A DNA stretch of 41,193 nt, taken from assembly GCA_905250885.1 (NCBI GenBank), contig CAJNOQ010000783.1:1-41193 (forward strand), read 5' to 3'. Under the pieces are notes generated by a model. It was not told where the DNA came from, did not search any database, and was given only the letters and a program-made list of their open reading frames with translations. This stretch comes from Didymodactylos carnosus. Its lineage: Eukaryota > Rotifera > Eurotatoria > Philodinida > Philodinidae. The first letter of the stretch is position 1; each line of letters opens with the position of its first letter. Shown here one piece after another: positions 1 through 11,596 of this stretch. Position numbers and translations under genes: made by a program.

Positions 1-1145
1 TTGCTCTTGAAAGTCCAACTATGAAAAAAGATTTGAAGTAATTTCTAGCAAAAGTGTGAGCAGGTTTCAGCTTCAGTCGAAAAACAGGAAAAATCACAAA
101 TTAGTATCAAGTATTCAGAAACAAAAATCAAGCTTTTTCTTAATTCAAAGAATTCAGGAATTCATAAATTGAATCCATCTTTTTCCAATTCGAGAAAGAT
201 TCAAGAATTCATAAATTGCCCCAGACTTCTGAGTTTTTTCAATTGAAAGAATACAAAAATTCAAAATGTGACTTTTCTCAATTTTTTGCATTCGAAAAAG
301 TCAAAAATTCTTTGAATTTGTAGCGAATCGGTTTGAACAATTTTTGGAATTCTAGTATTTAGGAATTGAAAGAATACATAAGTTTTAATTTAGAGACTAA
401 CAAATCGGAAGTCTCCTTGTAACCATAGTGCGGTGTGGGATGCAGTGGGACGATGAGAGTGAACCGCTACCCAACATTGAATCATAGGCTACAGTCCACT
501 CTGATTCCCGCAATTTATCGATTTATGACTCTTCTGAACATGTGAGTTCAAACCGATTCCATACAAATTCACAGAATTTTTTTGACCTTTTCGAATACAA
601 GAAATTCATAAAAAGTCACATTTGCAACTTTTCAATTATTGTACTCTTTCAATTGAAAAAACTAAAAGGTTGTCTGTCAATTTCTGAATTGTTGAATCTT
701 TCTCGAACTGGAAACAGATGAATTCAATAAAGAAAAATCCCTGATGGTTATTTATGAACTCTTGAATCTTTCTCGAATTGGAAAAAGATGAAATTCAATT
801 TATGAATTCCTCAATTCTTTGAATTAAGAAAAAGCTTGATTGTTATTTCTGAATACTTGATGCTAATTCTTGATGCTTTTTTATGAATTTCTTGTATTCG
901 AAAAGGTCAAAAATTCTGTGAATTTGTATGGAATCGGTTTGAACTCACATGTTCAGAAGAGTCATAAATCGACAAATTGCGGGAATCAGAGTGGACTGTA
1001 GCGTATGATTCAATGTTGGGTACTAAAGTTAGAAAACAACCTGTTCGAACAGTTTTTTTTTCTGTATTTAGTGCATCTTAGAATGCTCACATTTTTGCTA
1101 GAAATTACTTCAAATTTTTTTTCACAGTTGGGTTGTCAAGAGCAA
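1..1145. mobile_element. Foldback-type element with nested inverted repeats, cut by window start
   Basis: The first 60 bases pair as an inverted repeat with 1086-1145, with about seven mismatches. A second, stronger pair is 468-614 with 877-1022, almost identical over about 145 bp. A third is roughly 90-235 with 745-870. A diverged copy of part of the arm lies near 293-340 in the same orientation as 898-944. No coding sequence is evident. The nested arms are typical of foldback elements or composite MITEs. The left end may lie outside the window, so no target duplication can be assigned. Confidence 0.8.
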
Positions 1146-1773
1146 ACATTTCTGTACAAAATAAGAGGTTCCGCGACTCTGAGCAATTCTTTATTGATGA
1201 CTTATAACAATTTTCCTGAAACAACGCAAGTTTTCTTGGCAGAAAATAAAATTTCTTGTCTTGATCAGATCAAGATTGTGATAATAATGTAAGAAAACTT
1301 CCACTACTTGGTAAATTGTGCAGATTTTATAGAAATCATATTAGCACTGATGATTTCATACATATAAAATCCTCAATTATTAGGTGTATGAACCCTTTCA
1401 AAGTCAAAAATGAGAATTAATTTTTATACTTTGTAAAATCGATTTCGATTTTCTTGTTGTTTGCTTTTGATTCCACATCCGTTTTCTTGCATTTTATTGA
1501 CTTTCGCAGAAATATTTCATTTAAAGATTAGTTCGGCTTTCCTCGCACAGTTCTACGTTAGTCGGACTAAACAAAAATAAAAACCAGCTTGAAGAAAAGT
1601 AGAAAATCGGAGGCGCCTCTAGTGAGAAACTAACCAACAGTTCTACTTCATTTAAAAAAGAATGTCATAGAAATTAAAGATTAATAGTAAAAAATAAAAA
1701 CAGTGTTTTGACAGAAGTCTGAAAAACGATTTTTATACTTTTCAAGAACTGAGTTGAAATGCACAGTTTCTAA
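1146..1773. other. AT-rich intergenic DNA
   Basis: No convincing coding exon, RNA gene or repeat is seen here. Short ORFs in this stretch have no recognisable protein character. Confidence 0.5.
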
Positions 1774-1850
1774 ACATCCATTTCTACCTTTCCTTCTCTT
1801 ACATCCATTTCTACCTTTCCTTCTCTTACATTCATTTCTACATTTCTTAC
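1774..1850. repeat. 27-bp tandem repeat, nearly three copies
   Basis: A pyrimidine-rich unit starting ACATCCATTTCTACC occurs at 1774-1800 and 1801-1827 without change, followed by a diverged partial third copy to about 1850. Confidence 0.85.
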
Positions 1851-2487
1851 CTTTCTCGAAAATATTTACGATGCAAAATTAAAAAGGTGGCATGACAAAA
1901 GGAAATTTTTGGGAAGAGTGAGGTAAGTATATAGAAAAATCTCACTGGAATCGGTCGAAGAAAACGGTTGCTGTTCTCTAAATACTCACCGAATAGCAAG
2001 GGTACAACGACCATGCAATTCACCCATGTTTTCTATCTATGACGGCACAGTTTGAGCCCTCTTGAGCCAAAGGTGCGTCTTCCAGCCAATGTTTCTCCAA
2101 TAGTTTGCCCCTAATCACCTGACCGATTTCGCGCCAAAATGCCTCTTCTTCAATTTTTCTCCAATAATTTTTGAACGAGAGGAAGTTTCAGAAAAAGCGA
2201 GCCATTAGTTTGTCGTCCGTGACGAGGCGAATCCGATGGCGCAAGAATCAAGGCTCTATCTCTTTACACACAAAAACTAGATAGCTTTGCGTCGAGAGGG
2301 TCCCGCACCTTTTGACCATCATTTTGATGTGGCGCCCAAAATCCAGCAATATCACTTTCAGAGCTCTGTCAAGAAACGCGGCTGAACAGCACGGTTTCAC
2401 CTGAAGGATGCGTTTTTCGACCCTCGTAGTATTTTGCGTTTTTCACCACGAAAACGACGTCTAAAAAAGTATGAGTTTTATAGTTTC
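1851..2487. other. Intergenic DNA, somewhat more GC-rich
   Basis: The stretch from about 2030 to 2460 is less AT-rich than its surroundings. I could not recognise a protein on either strand or define inverted termini. It may be an old mobile element, but nothing here proves that. Confidence 0.35.
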
Positions 2488-2912
2488 ACAGTAATGCTAT
2501 GAAATTCATAGTGTAACAGTACCACTTCAATAGGTCACGCTGTCATAGCTGACTACCCTGTGGTGTCGGAGCAGAGGGCGGCAGCATGAGAGTGAGTTAC
2601 AAGACAACATTGCACTACTTCTTCTTCGGTGAATCCAGTATGAAAGTATGAAAGTCATACTATGATACTGTGATACTATGAAATTCACAATATTACTATG
2701 TGATACTCTGAAATTCATAGTATTAGTATGAAATTCATAGTATTGCGGTGATACTGTGAAACTATGAAAGTGATACTCTGATACTGTGGTACTATGAAAT
2801 TCATAGTATTACTGTGATACTGTGAAACTCATACTATGATACTGTGAAAATGTGAAAGTGTGTTTGTGTAGTATTGGTATGATACGTCGATACTATGAAT
2901 TCATGTTTTTAC
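2488..2912. repeat. Array of degenerate short palindromic repeats
   Basis: Variants of TACTATGAAATTCATAGTA, itself a perfect palindrome, recur near 2500, 2675, 2705, 2727, 2790 and 2890. They are interspersed with the word GATACTGTGAAA. A non-repetitive segment (about 2521-2635) lies between the first copy and the rest. Short ORFs here are by-products of the repeat. Confidence 0.75.
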
Positions 2913-5900
2913 TATAGAGCTTCACTGTATCCAAAATGTGACGGACGTTTTTGCTATATATGTAATACCTATTGACAACTGCGCACAGTTGAGTAAAGTA
3001 ATAGTATTTATAAACACAAGCGTTATTTGCCATTATTAGATATGAGTCGAACGGTTCCGGTCTCAGGGCCAAAACGTTTTTTAACAGGACCACGATTAAA
3101 CCTGATCCGTCCCACCCTTGTCTAAATACTAATAAGTATTACATATGTAGCAAAAACGACATGTTCGAAAAAAATAACTTTTCATGTCGTTAAAAAATTA
3201 AGAAAGCCGGTTTCTACGCACTTTTGAATAACATAGATTAGTACACTTTTCTTTTAGTTTCTCTTTTTGTGAGACAAGTCATGTAAACAATTTAGCAATG
3301 GGTAACAGCGAAAAACCAAAGATGTTTACATAGATTTATCTTTTTAGATACATAACCTAGTTATACAACCCGAGCATGAGTTTGGTGAATCTAATGATCA
3401 TCCATTGTGCCTATTTTATACCAAAATGCAGCGAAAGTAAAAATGAACAAATAAGACTAAATAAAAACGATGTGAGGAGAGTAGAACCCTACTGTTTATT
3501 ATTGTCTTTTTTTGTCGTGCACACTATTGCAGTAGAATCTCATACAATACTTTACTATTCATGAAGTCAGTAAGAAAATAATATGTTTACTCTAAAAACT
3601 ATCAGGTTTTGCACACTAGGAAATCCTTTCTTTTTTTTCTCTAAGACGGTGTCCAGGCTTACTTTCAGTGCCTGGAAAATGGAAAGCAAAAGACCTTATT
3701 ATTCAGAGCCATTCGTTATCCAAAATATAACTTCTCTTGTTACCCAGTCCTTCTGGTTTCTTCGCACTACAACGTGAATAGAATGTTTTTATTTTTTATT
3801 TTATAATTATGATGTATAACCAAGATCAGCCAGCAACAAAATTTACTGTTTGCTCTTCTCTATCTTTATATATGCAACAGACATTTCAGGATAGGCAGAT
3901 TTCAATCTATATACTGGCAAAAGTAAAAAGCAAAACTGAGCAGTTTTACATTTTGGATTGTAGAGCTGATGAAAAAACAGGGTTTTCAGAAAATAGATTA
4001 GATTATTGTAGATCGCATCTTAAGATACACGGTGTTCGCTTATATGGATGAGTATAGCACGCCTCATCCTATGTTCACTAAATAGTAACAAAACAGTTTG
4101 TTTTTTAACGCGTAGAAACGTGATATAGTACAATTACCAATACCACAACCGAACTGCTGAAAATCAAGGTCTCACTTGACTCTCATTTTGAAGAAGACAC
4201 TTTAGACCACCTACCCATGAAGAAAATCAAATTATTTTTATTATAAGTTTTTGAGTAATAACATGATTTTCTAAAGATCCACTGCAAACCCTACTTTGAA
4301 AGAAAATTTTCAAAATGACGCTCGTAATGAAAAGATGTGCTCAGATCTTGGCCTCCAATTAGCGAAGACCGCAAGCCTCTACCACTTTTCTGTCAAGAAA
4401 TATTCAAGTGCATTCTTTTTTTTTCGACAATAGATTTTTTTGGTTCGCTTAGCAAATAAATGACTTTTATCGAACAATGATCTTCATAGCAGTGATAGAT
4501 TTCCTTATCGAATTCATACCTATAGAATTCGTGGCATCAGTTTCCTTAGGGTAAAAATTCAAAAAAATCCGATAACTTCGTACCTGTACTCAACCTTCGG
4601 GTCGATTTGCACATCGCTACTCTAAAACTAGTACAAGTCTTAAAAAATTTGAGCCCAGACGCTTCGTCTGGACAATTTTTCTGATGGACTGAAGGACTCT
4701 AGCTTTCTACTACATAGACTGAAAAATAAATTTCGAGTGAACCCAGTCTGAACTGATTCCATACGGACTTCCGGTGCATGTCATGAGTTCTACAAAAGTA
4801 GATATTGATAATTTTTTCTCATTCTTTGCTATTTTCAAAATCTTGAAAACACGAGAAAATTGATTAAATTTCAGATTAAAGCCAAGCTGAGATCTAACGG
4901 TAAGTCTACAATAATTAGAAAGGCAGATGTTTTGATACAGAGCTGTATTGACTGCAAATATCATATTTTACTGCGTCAGAAACTAACAGAATAAAAAAGT
5001 TAGAACTAAGAGTTATAGCGTTTGATACTCCTACATTTTGAACCACGAATTGGGAGTAATGCCGATGTTTTCAAATCTTGTTTCATTTACCATTCGATAG
5101 TAGAAAATGAGATTGATCAAATAAAAGCAAAAAAATGTTGGTATGCTTTGCGGTCATAATATCGGTTGTTCCAGTAATCAAGTTTTATCGTATTGTACTT
5201 GCCATTTCGCTTTAAAAAAAAACGTATGCGAACTGAAATGTGTATTTTGTAGGCGAAACATTCTGCTATTAACTGGCCTATAAATCTCTAATAACAGTTA
5301 AGTAGTTTTCAAGAAAAATAAATATTAGTTATTTTAGTAAAAGTCATTAGTGTTGATAAATTTGATAAAAATTCAATTTGGCTAATTTTTGAAAGAGGGA
5401 TTTTCAAAGTGAAAAAGTTGAGATTTAGATGTTTAATCAATGGATCTTTTATATGAGATTGAAAGAAGCAAAAAGTAACTCTTGTCGGTGGAATTTTCAT
5501 GGGTCACATAAAATTGTCATCGATCTAGTATCAATAATCTAGTTCAAATAGTTTCCACAAGTACTGAATAGAAAATTCAAACTTGTACTATTTCAAAGAT
5601 TACAATGCGATAGGCATTTTAATAATAATATTATACCTTTATGATGAGGTGTTAATTATGCAAAACGGTTCCTATATATTATCTGGTATATGTTAAAAAG
5701 TATTGTTTTAGAACTAAAAGCTTGTTAGTGTTGCTTCTACGAAGCAAAAATGTGAAAAATTCCTATTGAACTGTTGGACTATAACATAGAAGATGTATAA
5801 ATAGAAGGAAGTTAAATAAGAATAACAGTGCGTGAGAGAAACTTTTATTTAATAGCTTTTTTTCGGATCATATGGAGAGATATGGTAGTACTTTTTAAAG

Positions 5901-5948
5901 CTTGCGTCTAACAACATCAGATCAATAATGCACTGTCTGTTACTAGTC

Positions 5949-6049
5949 CATTCAGTAGCTGTAAACACCAAATTTATATTAAAATTAGATCGATCAGAAT
6001 TTCACCCCAAAAGTTTACAGCTACTGAAATGTATGTTTACAGCTAGTGA
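5949..6049. repeat. Short inverted repeat with an extra direct copy
   Basis: TCAGTAGCTGTAAAC at 5952-5966 is the exact reverse complement of 6013-6027. A further copy with one mismatch lies at 6035-6049. It could be the core of a small foldback element; termini are not resolved. Confidence 0.55.
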
Positions 6050-6954
6050 CAAAAAAATACCTGGAAACCACAAAAGTCCTCGTATATAAACTTTATACTT
6101 CAAACTTCCTTTTCCTTCGGAAACCGGACAAGTGCTAAGAAGTTTTCACAAAATCTGTAAGAGTGTAAAGCACAATACGTGTTGAGAATGCAACTTCTCA
6201 AGGACATGCACTAGATGAAACATGTAAAAATGATACGTCTGTCTATCACTGCGTATAACCAACTTTAGTTATATTAGTAGTTGATTAAGAATCGAGTTCT
6301 CTTATAGAAATGCAGGGCAAACATGTTCAGATACTATAGTTAATCCAAGTACCAGTTAATCGTCCCATTAATCACAGTTCACTATTAATTCAATCAAATT
6401 TCGTTAATTCTAATATCATTTTAACAGCGCTTTTTAAAATAAAGTGTACATTAGCACATCGATAGAAATCCGGTGAAAATATTGATTAATACGGAGATAC
6501 TAGCGCTAAAAACAATTATTATGGAATAGTTCTGAGTCATACAGAGAAGAAAAGATTCGAACGATCAGCAGCAATGAGACAATAAAGAAATATAAACTTT
6601 ATGATCCAGAGAACAACTGAAAGGTGTCGTTTGTCGCTCAGAATTTGTTGTCCTTTCAACTATTCCATCTCTGGTATTTACTATAGACAAAAAGAATGCT
6701 CCAGATGTATGTTGGAGTTTTCATTACAAGTATTTTCCATGTCTGTTTCGTCTCTGTCCTTCAATAATTATTTCTATCGACGATTTATGAGACGATGGTT
6801 TATTTGTGTTATCCATCCTCCACTTCCTGTCAGTTTCTTCTTTTTTTTTTCTTGGATGGTTTTATAACAGATGTATCACCAGAAAAAAATATAAATATTC
6901 TCATAGAATCTAGTTGTTTTCTTTCTATGTCGGATTATATCATTTTTCTATTTA

Positions 6955-6971
6955 TATATATATATATATAC
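6955..6971. repeat. TA dinucleotide run
   Basis: Simple alternating TA tract in AT-rich DNA upstream of the troponin C gene. Confidence 0.8.
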
Positions 6972-7363
6972 TATTAGATATTATATAGATTTCCTTATCA
7001 AGAATGGACGAGAACATATAAATAATATATCGTCGACGATATTTCTCGTTGTTTTCCAAGATGTAATAATATGTTCCAACATTTACAGAAAATATATCCG
7101 TTTAGACAATATTTTTTCCCGAACATTCTATTCTGTTCTAATATTTTTGTCTATGCCGCAAATGTATTTTACATTTGTATAGTAATTTTCTTATTGCGCG
7201 TATATCTTTCTATATTTTCTTTATTCTTCAGTATCTTGTTGTGTGTTTTATTCTCTAAGTTGTGCTTCTAATAAATAAATCGACACAAAAGAAAGTTGTT
7301 CTTCTATTTGTTGCATTATAACTTTACACAGACAATCAAGAAGTGACCAAATAATCTACAATA

Positions 7364-8817
7364 ATGGTACGTAAGAATTTATCAAATAGTAATTTTATTT
7401 ATTTATTTTTTTTCATTTTAAAAAGGATACTAGAAATTATATTTGTTCTATCTCAAAAAATAAAATGACGCTTATGAAAAATACTAACAAAAATCGAGAT
7501 AAAAAAAATTTGGAAAATTATACACTCTTACTTATAAAAGAGAAGTTAACAATTGAGTTTTATCCATATAAGTACACTTTCTTAGACACATTGCTGTCAT
7601 TTGGATTTAAGTCAATAGAATGAAATAAATTGAGAGTTATTACTTTCTAGCAGAAAATTGTTCTCTTATTGCTTCAATACACTTTTCTTTGTCGAGTTAG
7701 TCTTTCGTTAATATATAAAGATAGTTCAATTATGAGCGATCTAAACTCACTATTTATTATGTCTTTTAATTCATGTCCCGAAATATAATCATATTTTCAA
7801 AAATTGTCTTTTGAAAGACTGAACCGTGAGTGTATTATATACTTCTAATAGATACTCTATATTAGAAGAATAAATCATCCATTACATAGCATATAACATG
7901 TGGTGTAAAGAGCAAGAACCAGACGTTAGTTAGTCGATTATAATCAGTAATAGTATATCGTAATTACTATCTATATGTATTGTATATAGATTCACAATAC
8001 AAATTTTTGTTAAAATAAGATTGTATGCTAATAACAGTGATGCTATGAAAACAAAACATCAACTTTTTTTTCATTTTTTAAGGGTGAAGAAGAACAAGAA
8101 TTTGCACTTTCTGAAGAACAAATATCTGAAATTCGTGAAGGATTTAATATGTATGATCGTGAGAAAAAAGGAGAAATATCAACATCGTTATTAGGAACCG
8201 TAATGAAAAATCTTGGTCATAATTTAAAACCTGATCAACTAGCCGAATGTATCGAAGCTGTTGATGGAGATGGTATGTTCTATCAAGATGAAAGAGAGAT
8301 ATTAAATATATTGTGATCTCAATTTTATGTTGTTGTTTTTAAGGAAGTGGAACAGTTGATTTTGATGAATTTTTGGCATTAATGGCTAAAAAAACGAAAG
8401 AAGCAGAAGATGAACGAGAACTACGTGAAGTATTTCGTGTTTTCGATAAAAATAGTCGTGGAGTCATCGATGTAAATAAATTCTATTTTTTATTTGAATT
8501 GAATATTATGTGTATAACTAATTTTAGGTGGCTGATTTGAAATTAATATTCAAAGCACTTGATCCAGATATGGCAGAAGATGAAGTAGATCAAATCATAT
8601 CAGAAGTTGATGAAGATGGAAGTGGAACGGTTGATTTTGAAGGTAAGAACAAAATAATCTTAAGAGAATTTTTTATGAATGTCAATGAGATTTGAAGATA
8701 ATCAGTGCTATCTTGATCTTACCCTATTAAACGATGTCTAGAGAAGTTAATAACTATATCTAAATGTGTCATTTTTTATTTATTATTTTAGAATTTTACA
8801 AATTGATGACTGGTTAA
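7364..8817 (+). CDS. Troponin C / calmodulin-like EF-hand calcium sensor
   Basis: Coding exons are 7364-7366, 8083-8272, 8344-8471, 8528-8642 and 8792-8817, giving 153 residues; all junctions are GT-AG and in frame. The first coding exon is only the ATG, with a 716-nt intron after it. The protein has four EF-hand positions. Loop 2 (residues 62-73) and loop 4 (135-146) are canonical, with Asp at 1 and 3, Ser at 5, Gly at 6 and Glu at 12. Loop 1 (26-37) has Lys at 5 and Leu at 12 and is probably non-binding. Loop 3 (99-110) has Arg at 5 and Asp at 12 and is weak. Use of sites II and IV only is the pattern known for arthropod troponin C, so a thin-filament calcium switch of striated muscle is the best reading. 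A calmodulin-like protein with another role is the alternative. Calmodulin is 149 residues and vertebrate troponin C about 160. Confidence 0.92.
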
Positions 8818-9147
8818 TTAGTTATAGTTAAACATCAGAATGAAGATCAACAGTTCCAGATTGCATTTTCTCTTTCTCATAACACTATATTACGTCTCTT
8901 TTTTTTTTGTCTTTCTCACTGTCGTTCTTAATTTTCACATTGTGTATACGAACGAATATTTAGTTCTTTGCGGACGATAAATATTGTCTAAGTGTGTGTG
9001 GTTCTATTAAGCTATATTTTCTTATGCAACATCATCTTATAATATCTAAAATACTAGAAATATTCAATCACTTGGTTATGATAATAATTACTTGTAGGAT
9101 TTATAAAAATCTAGCATTTTTTTTTGATGATATACATCTTTTTTAGA

Positions 9148-9157
9148 AATAAATAAA
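9148..9157 (+). terminator. Poly(A) signals of the troponin C-like gene
   Basis: Two overlapping AATAAA hexamers lie about 330 nt after the stop codon. Placement fits a 3' untranslated region; no transcript evidence is available. Confidence 0.5.
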
Positions 9158-10516
9158 ACATCAATTGGTTTTTATTACATTGAGAATCAGTTTATTCAGT
9201 GAAATATAACAATTTATGTGCAATCTTAAATATACCATGTTTAGTATTTAAATAAGAAAATATTTTCTTATATTCTCATCGCAAATAATTGCAAGAATGA
9301 AGCGACTGATGGATAAGAATAGCGAGTACAAAGATCTGAGTATACATACGAATACAAAGTTATAAATTTCTTGATTATATTCAAATTTTTCAATGAATTT
9401 ATAAGCATTTTTATAGATTAAAATTACAAATTCTTCTCATGACTCACTAGGCAGACTTGTACTTTATATTCTAAGCTTCTTAGAAATGTTTCTTGATCCA
9501 TAAATTGTTTCCTATTTCCTACATTGATTTTTTAAACAGTTTTCTATTTGAATTTTCTCTTTTCTGTAAAGTTAAGTAGTTTCTAAGAGCGCCTAGAAAT
9601 GGCATCTGACATATTATTGTTGGAAAGGTTGACGAGTGCGATATTGAGTAATGATTATGGATTCTCGTATAGTTCATCTATGATCAGCAAGCGAGCACGA
9701 TGAACATAAGAAGTCATGTGTTTTGTACAGTTAAAATTTTTGTGTATCCAGTCACTGAAAAATAAAACTCATCCTAAGGATTCAATAATAAGTAAAAAAT
9801 ACACTTACCATTGTGGTATTGCACTCAATAGTAGTCTTAGATATTTCCTGTTTTCTTTCATAATTTTATAGTGACAATCAAACGAATAATAATTTAAATT
9901 TGTTCACTATATCATTATCAGAAAGCTTTAAAAAATTTTCATCCATAAAATATTTTCAAAATTTTGTTTCCTCTTTACACGTTTTAGTAGAAATTAGTAC
10001 GAAAAACAGGGATTCTTTTTCTTTTCATCGTTTCTCTATAAAAAAAAAAAAAAAAAAAAAAAATCGAGACAAACATTTATGAAAGATCAACTAGACACAA
10101 GGGTGTAAATGAAACCCTAACATTTTTTTAAACGACAATAATTGTACATGCAAACAAATATGCAAAAAAAAGTGTTTTTTTCTATACGTTGTTTTTCTAC
10201 CTTCGAGAATTGAAAAAATAAAAATTTATTTCCGATGTTTTTTGAGACACTTTAATAAAAATAATAATAATAAAAGTGAGGTGCGGTAACCAAACAAACA
10301 AAAAAAAAGTTAATTTTTTATTTGAGATCATTTGTCAGTCATATGGCTTATAATTAATTAACAAAGGTATAATATTGTTTAATATAATCAGGCACATTTC
10401 TATAGAACAATGATACGCTTTTCAATTATTAATGTTATTTAAACATCTTTTCTCTTTAATAATATCTAATTATTAGTTTCTAGTTAGTTTCATGTTATAC
10501 TCTTGAGACTGTGACA
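9158..10516. other. Intergenic DNA with a poly(A) tract
   Basis: No gene is seen. The tract holds an A24 run at 10040-10063 and an AAT trinucleotide run near 10256-10274, both simple sequence. Confidence 0.5.
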
Positions 10517-11568
10517 ATGACCGTTCTACCAGATATTAAAGCAACACCGATTCGCTCGGTTCAATCACCTCGGTTATCGCGAACACAATCATTACCAAAA
10601 CTGAGCGAGTCTCCTACAATTATCGATCGAAAAACATCATCACGTCAGTCACGGAAAAAAGAGATACGTAGTTCAATACCATCATCTCGTGCTAAAACTC
10701 CAAAAGTAAAAATTGTTGCTAGACACAATTCACTACGTCATAGATTCCCAAAAAATGAAGGAGCTAAAGAATATCATTTCACTTGGAAACCATTGGTAAG
10801 AGAACCATACGATTATGATTATCAATGGGAACCTGGTGAGTATCAAACTTTTGTTAATTGATAAATTATACATTTCAAAATGATTATATTTTTAATTGAT
10901 CTTTAGTTCAACGTGAAGATATACGACATCAGTATGACAATCATATACCACCCGAACGAATTATTGCTAGTCGTCCCGATCATCCCTATGCAATGAATAG
11001 TCATTTTGAAACAGAAGATAGACATTATCAAAATTATAAACGTAGTCAACAAATGAGACAAGCACAATGGAATAGAGAACATATTGAATATACAATTTAT
11101 CCATACTCTAAAATAGACGAAAGAGAAATGTACAAGTAAGTAGATCGATCATTGTATTTATTGATGAGTTTATATTTAATGTTTATACTGTTTAGTAAAC
11201 GAATACGATCAACATTAAAAGAACAAATGGAACAGAAAATGCTTTCAGATAGAGCTCATCATATAGAAAAAAGTCGTGAAACATTAATAGCAATGGAACA
11301 AGATCGACGTGATTTAGAATCTGATAAACAAAGACATATTGACAGATCAAAAATGTTATTAGATTTTACAATTAATAATAAAAAGGTGATTTATACAAAT
11401 AAACTTTTGAGAAAACTGTTATCTCTCTATATAAGATACTATTTTCTTTTTTTGTAGTTAATGGAAAATAAATGGGATTATGACAATTGGAATAAAAAAT
11501 ATCAATGGCATGTTGATCGAAGTATTTTAATGGATGATCCCGTTAATTGGAGTAAAACAATGACATAA
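10517..11568 (+). CDS. Coiled-coil protein of unknown function, tryptophan-rich ends
   Basis: Exons 10517-10835, 10907-11135, 11196-11385 and 11458-11568 join in frame to 282 residues; introns are 71, 60 and 72 nt. I chose the ATG at 10517; a GTG two codons upstream is not needed. Residues 1-80 are basic and rich in Ser, Arg and Lys and probably disordered. A Trp/Tyr-rich segment follows (near residues 91-106, with FTWKPLV and YDYQWEP). Residues about 183-246 form a charged heptad-like helix. The C-terminus has five Trp within about 30 residues (KWDYDN, YQWHVD, VNWSK). I do not recognise the family. The make-up (basic tail, helix, aromatic patches) and the tektin gene 1.2 kb downstream in the same direction make a ciliary or flagellar protein possible, but that is inference. 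Confidence 0.8.
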
Positions 11569-11590
11569 TGAATACAGCATTTAATTTTCA

Positions 11591-11596
11591 AATAAA
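11591..11596 (+). terminator. Poly(A) signal of the coiled-coil gene
   Basis: AATAAA lies 22 nt after the stop codon of the upstream gene, implying a very short 3' untranslated region. Confidence 0.55.

Larger units (their letters stand above)
2913..7363. other. Long gene-poor stretch upstream of the troponin C gene
   Basis: Several ORFs of 60-90 codons occur but none looks like a real protein and none joins into a multi-exon model. The stretch holds a small CCAGACG/CGTCTGG hairpin at 4655-4671, an inverted repeat at 5952-6027 and a TA dinucleotide run near 6955-6971. The promoter and 5' untranslated exon of the troponin C gene must lie toward the right end, but I cannot place the transcription start. 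Confidence 0.45.

Noticed and set aside
3376..4051. Three consecutive plus-strand ORFs of 62-80 codons
   Set aside because: No family resemblance, biased composition, no splice sites that join them into a longer frame.
4350..4400. Short similarity to 35005-35040 (GCGAA-ACCGCAAG word)
   Set aside because: Only about 20 bases are shared with mismatches; too short to define a repeat family.
6601..7271. ORFs of 60-88 codons just upstream of the troponin C gene
   Set aside because: Run through T-rich and TA-repeat sequence; likely chance ORFs in flanking DNA.
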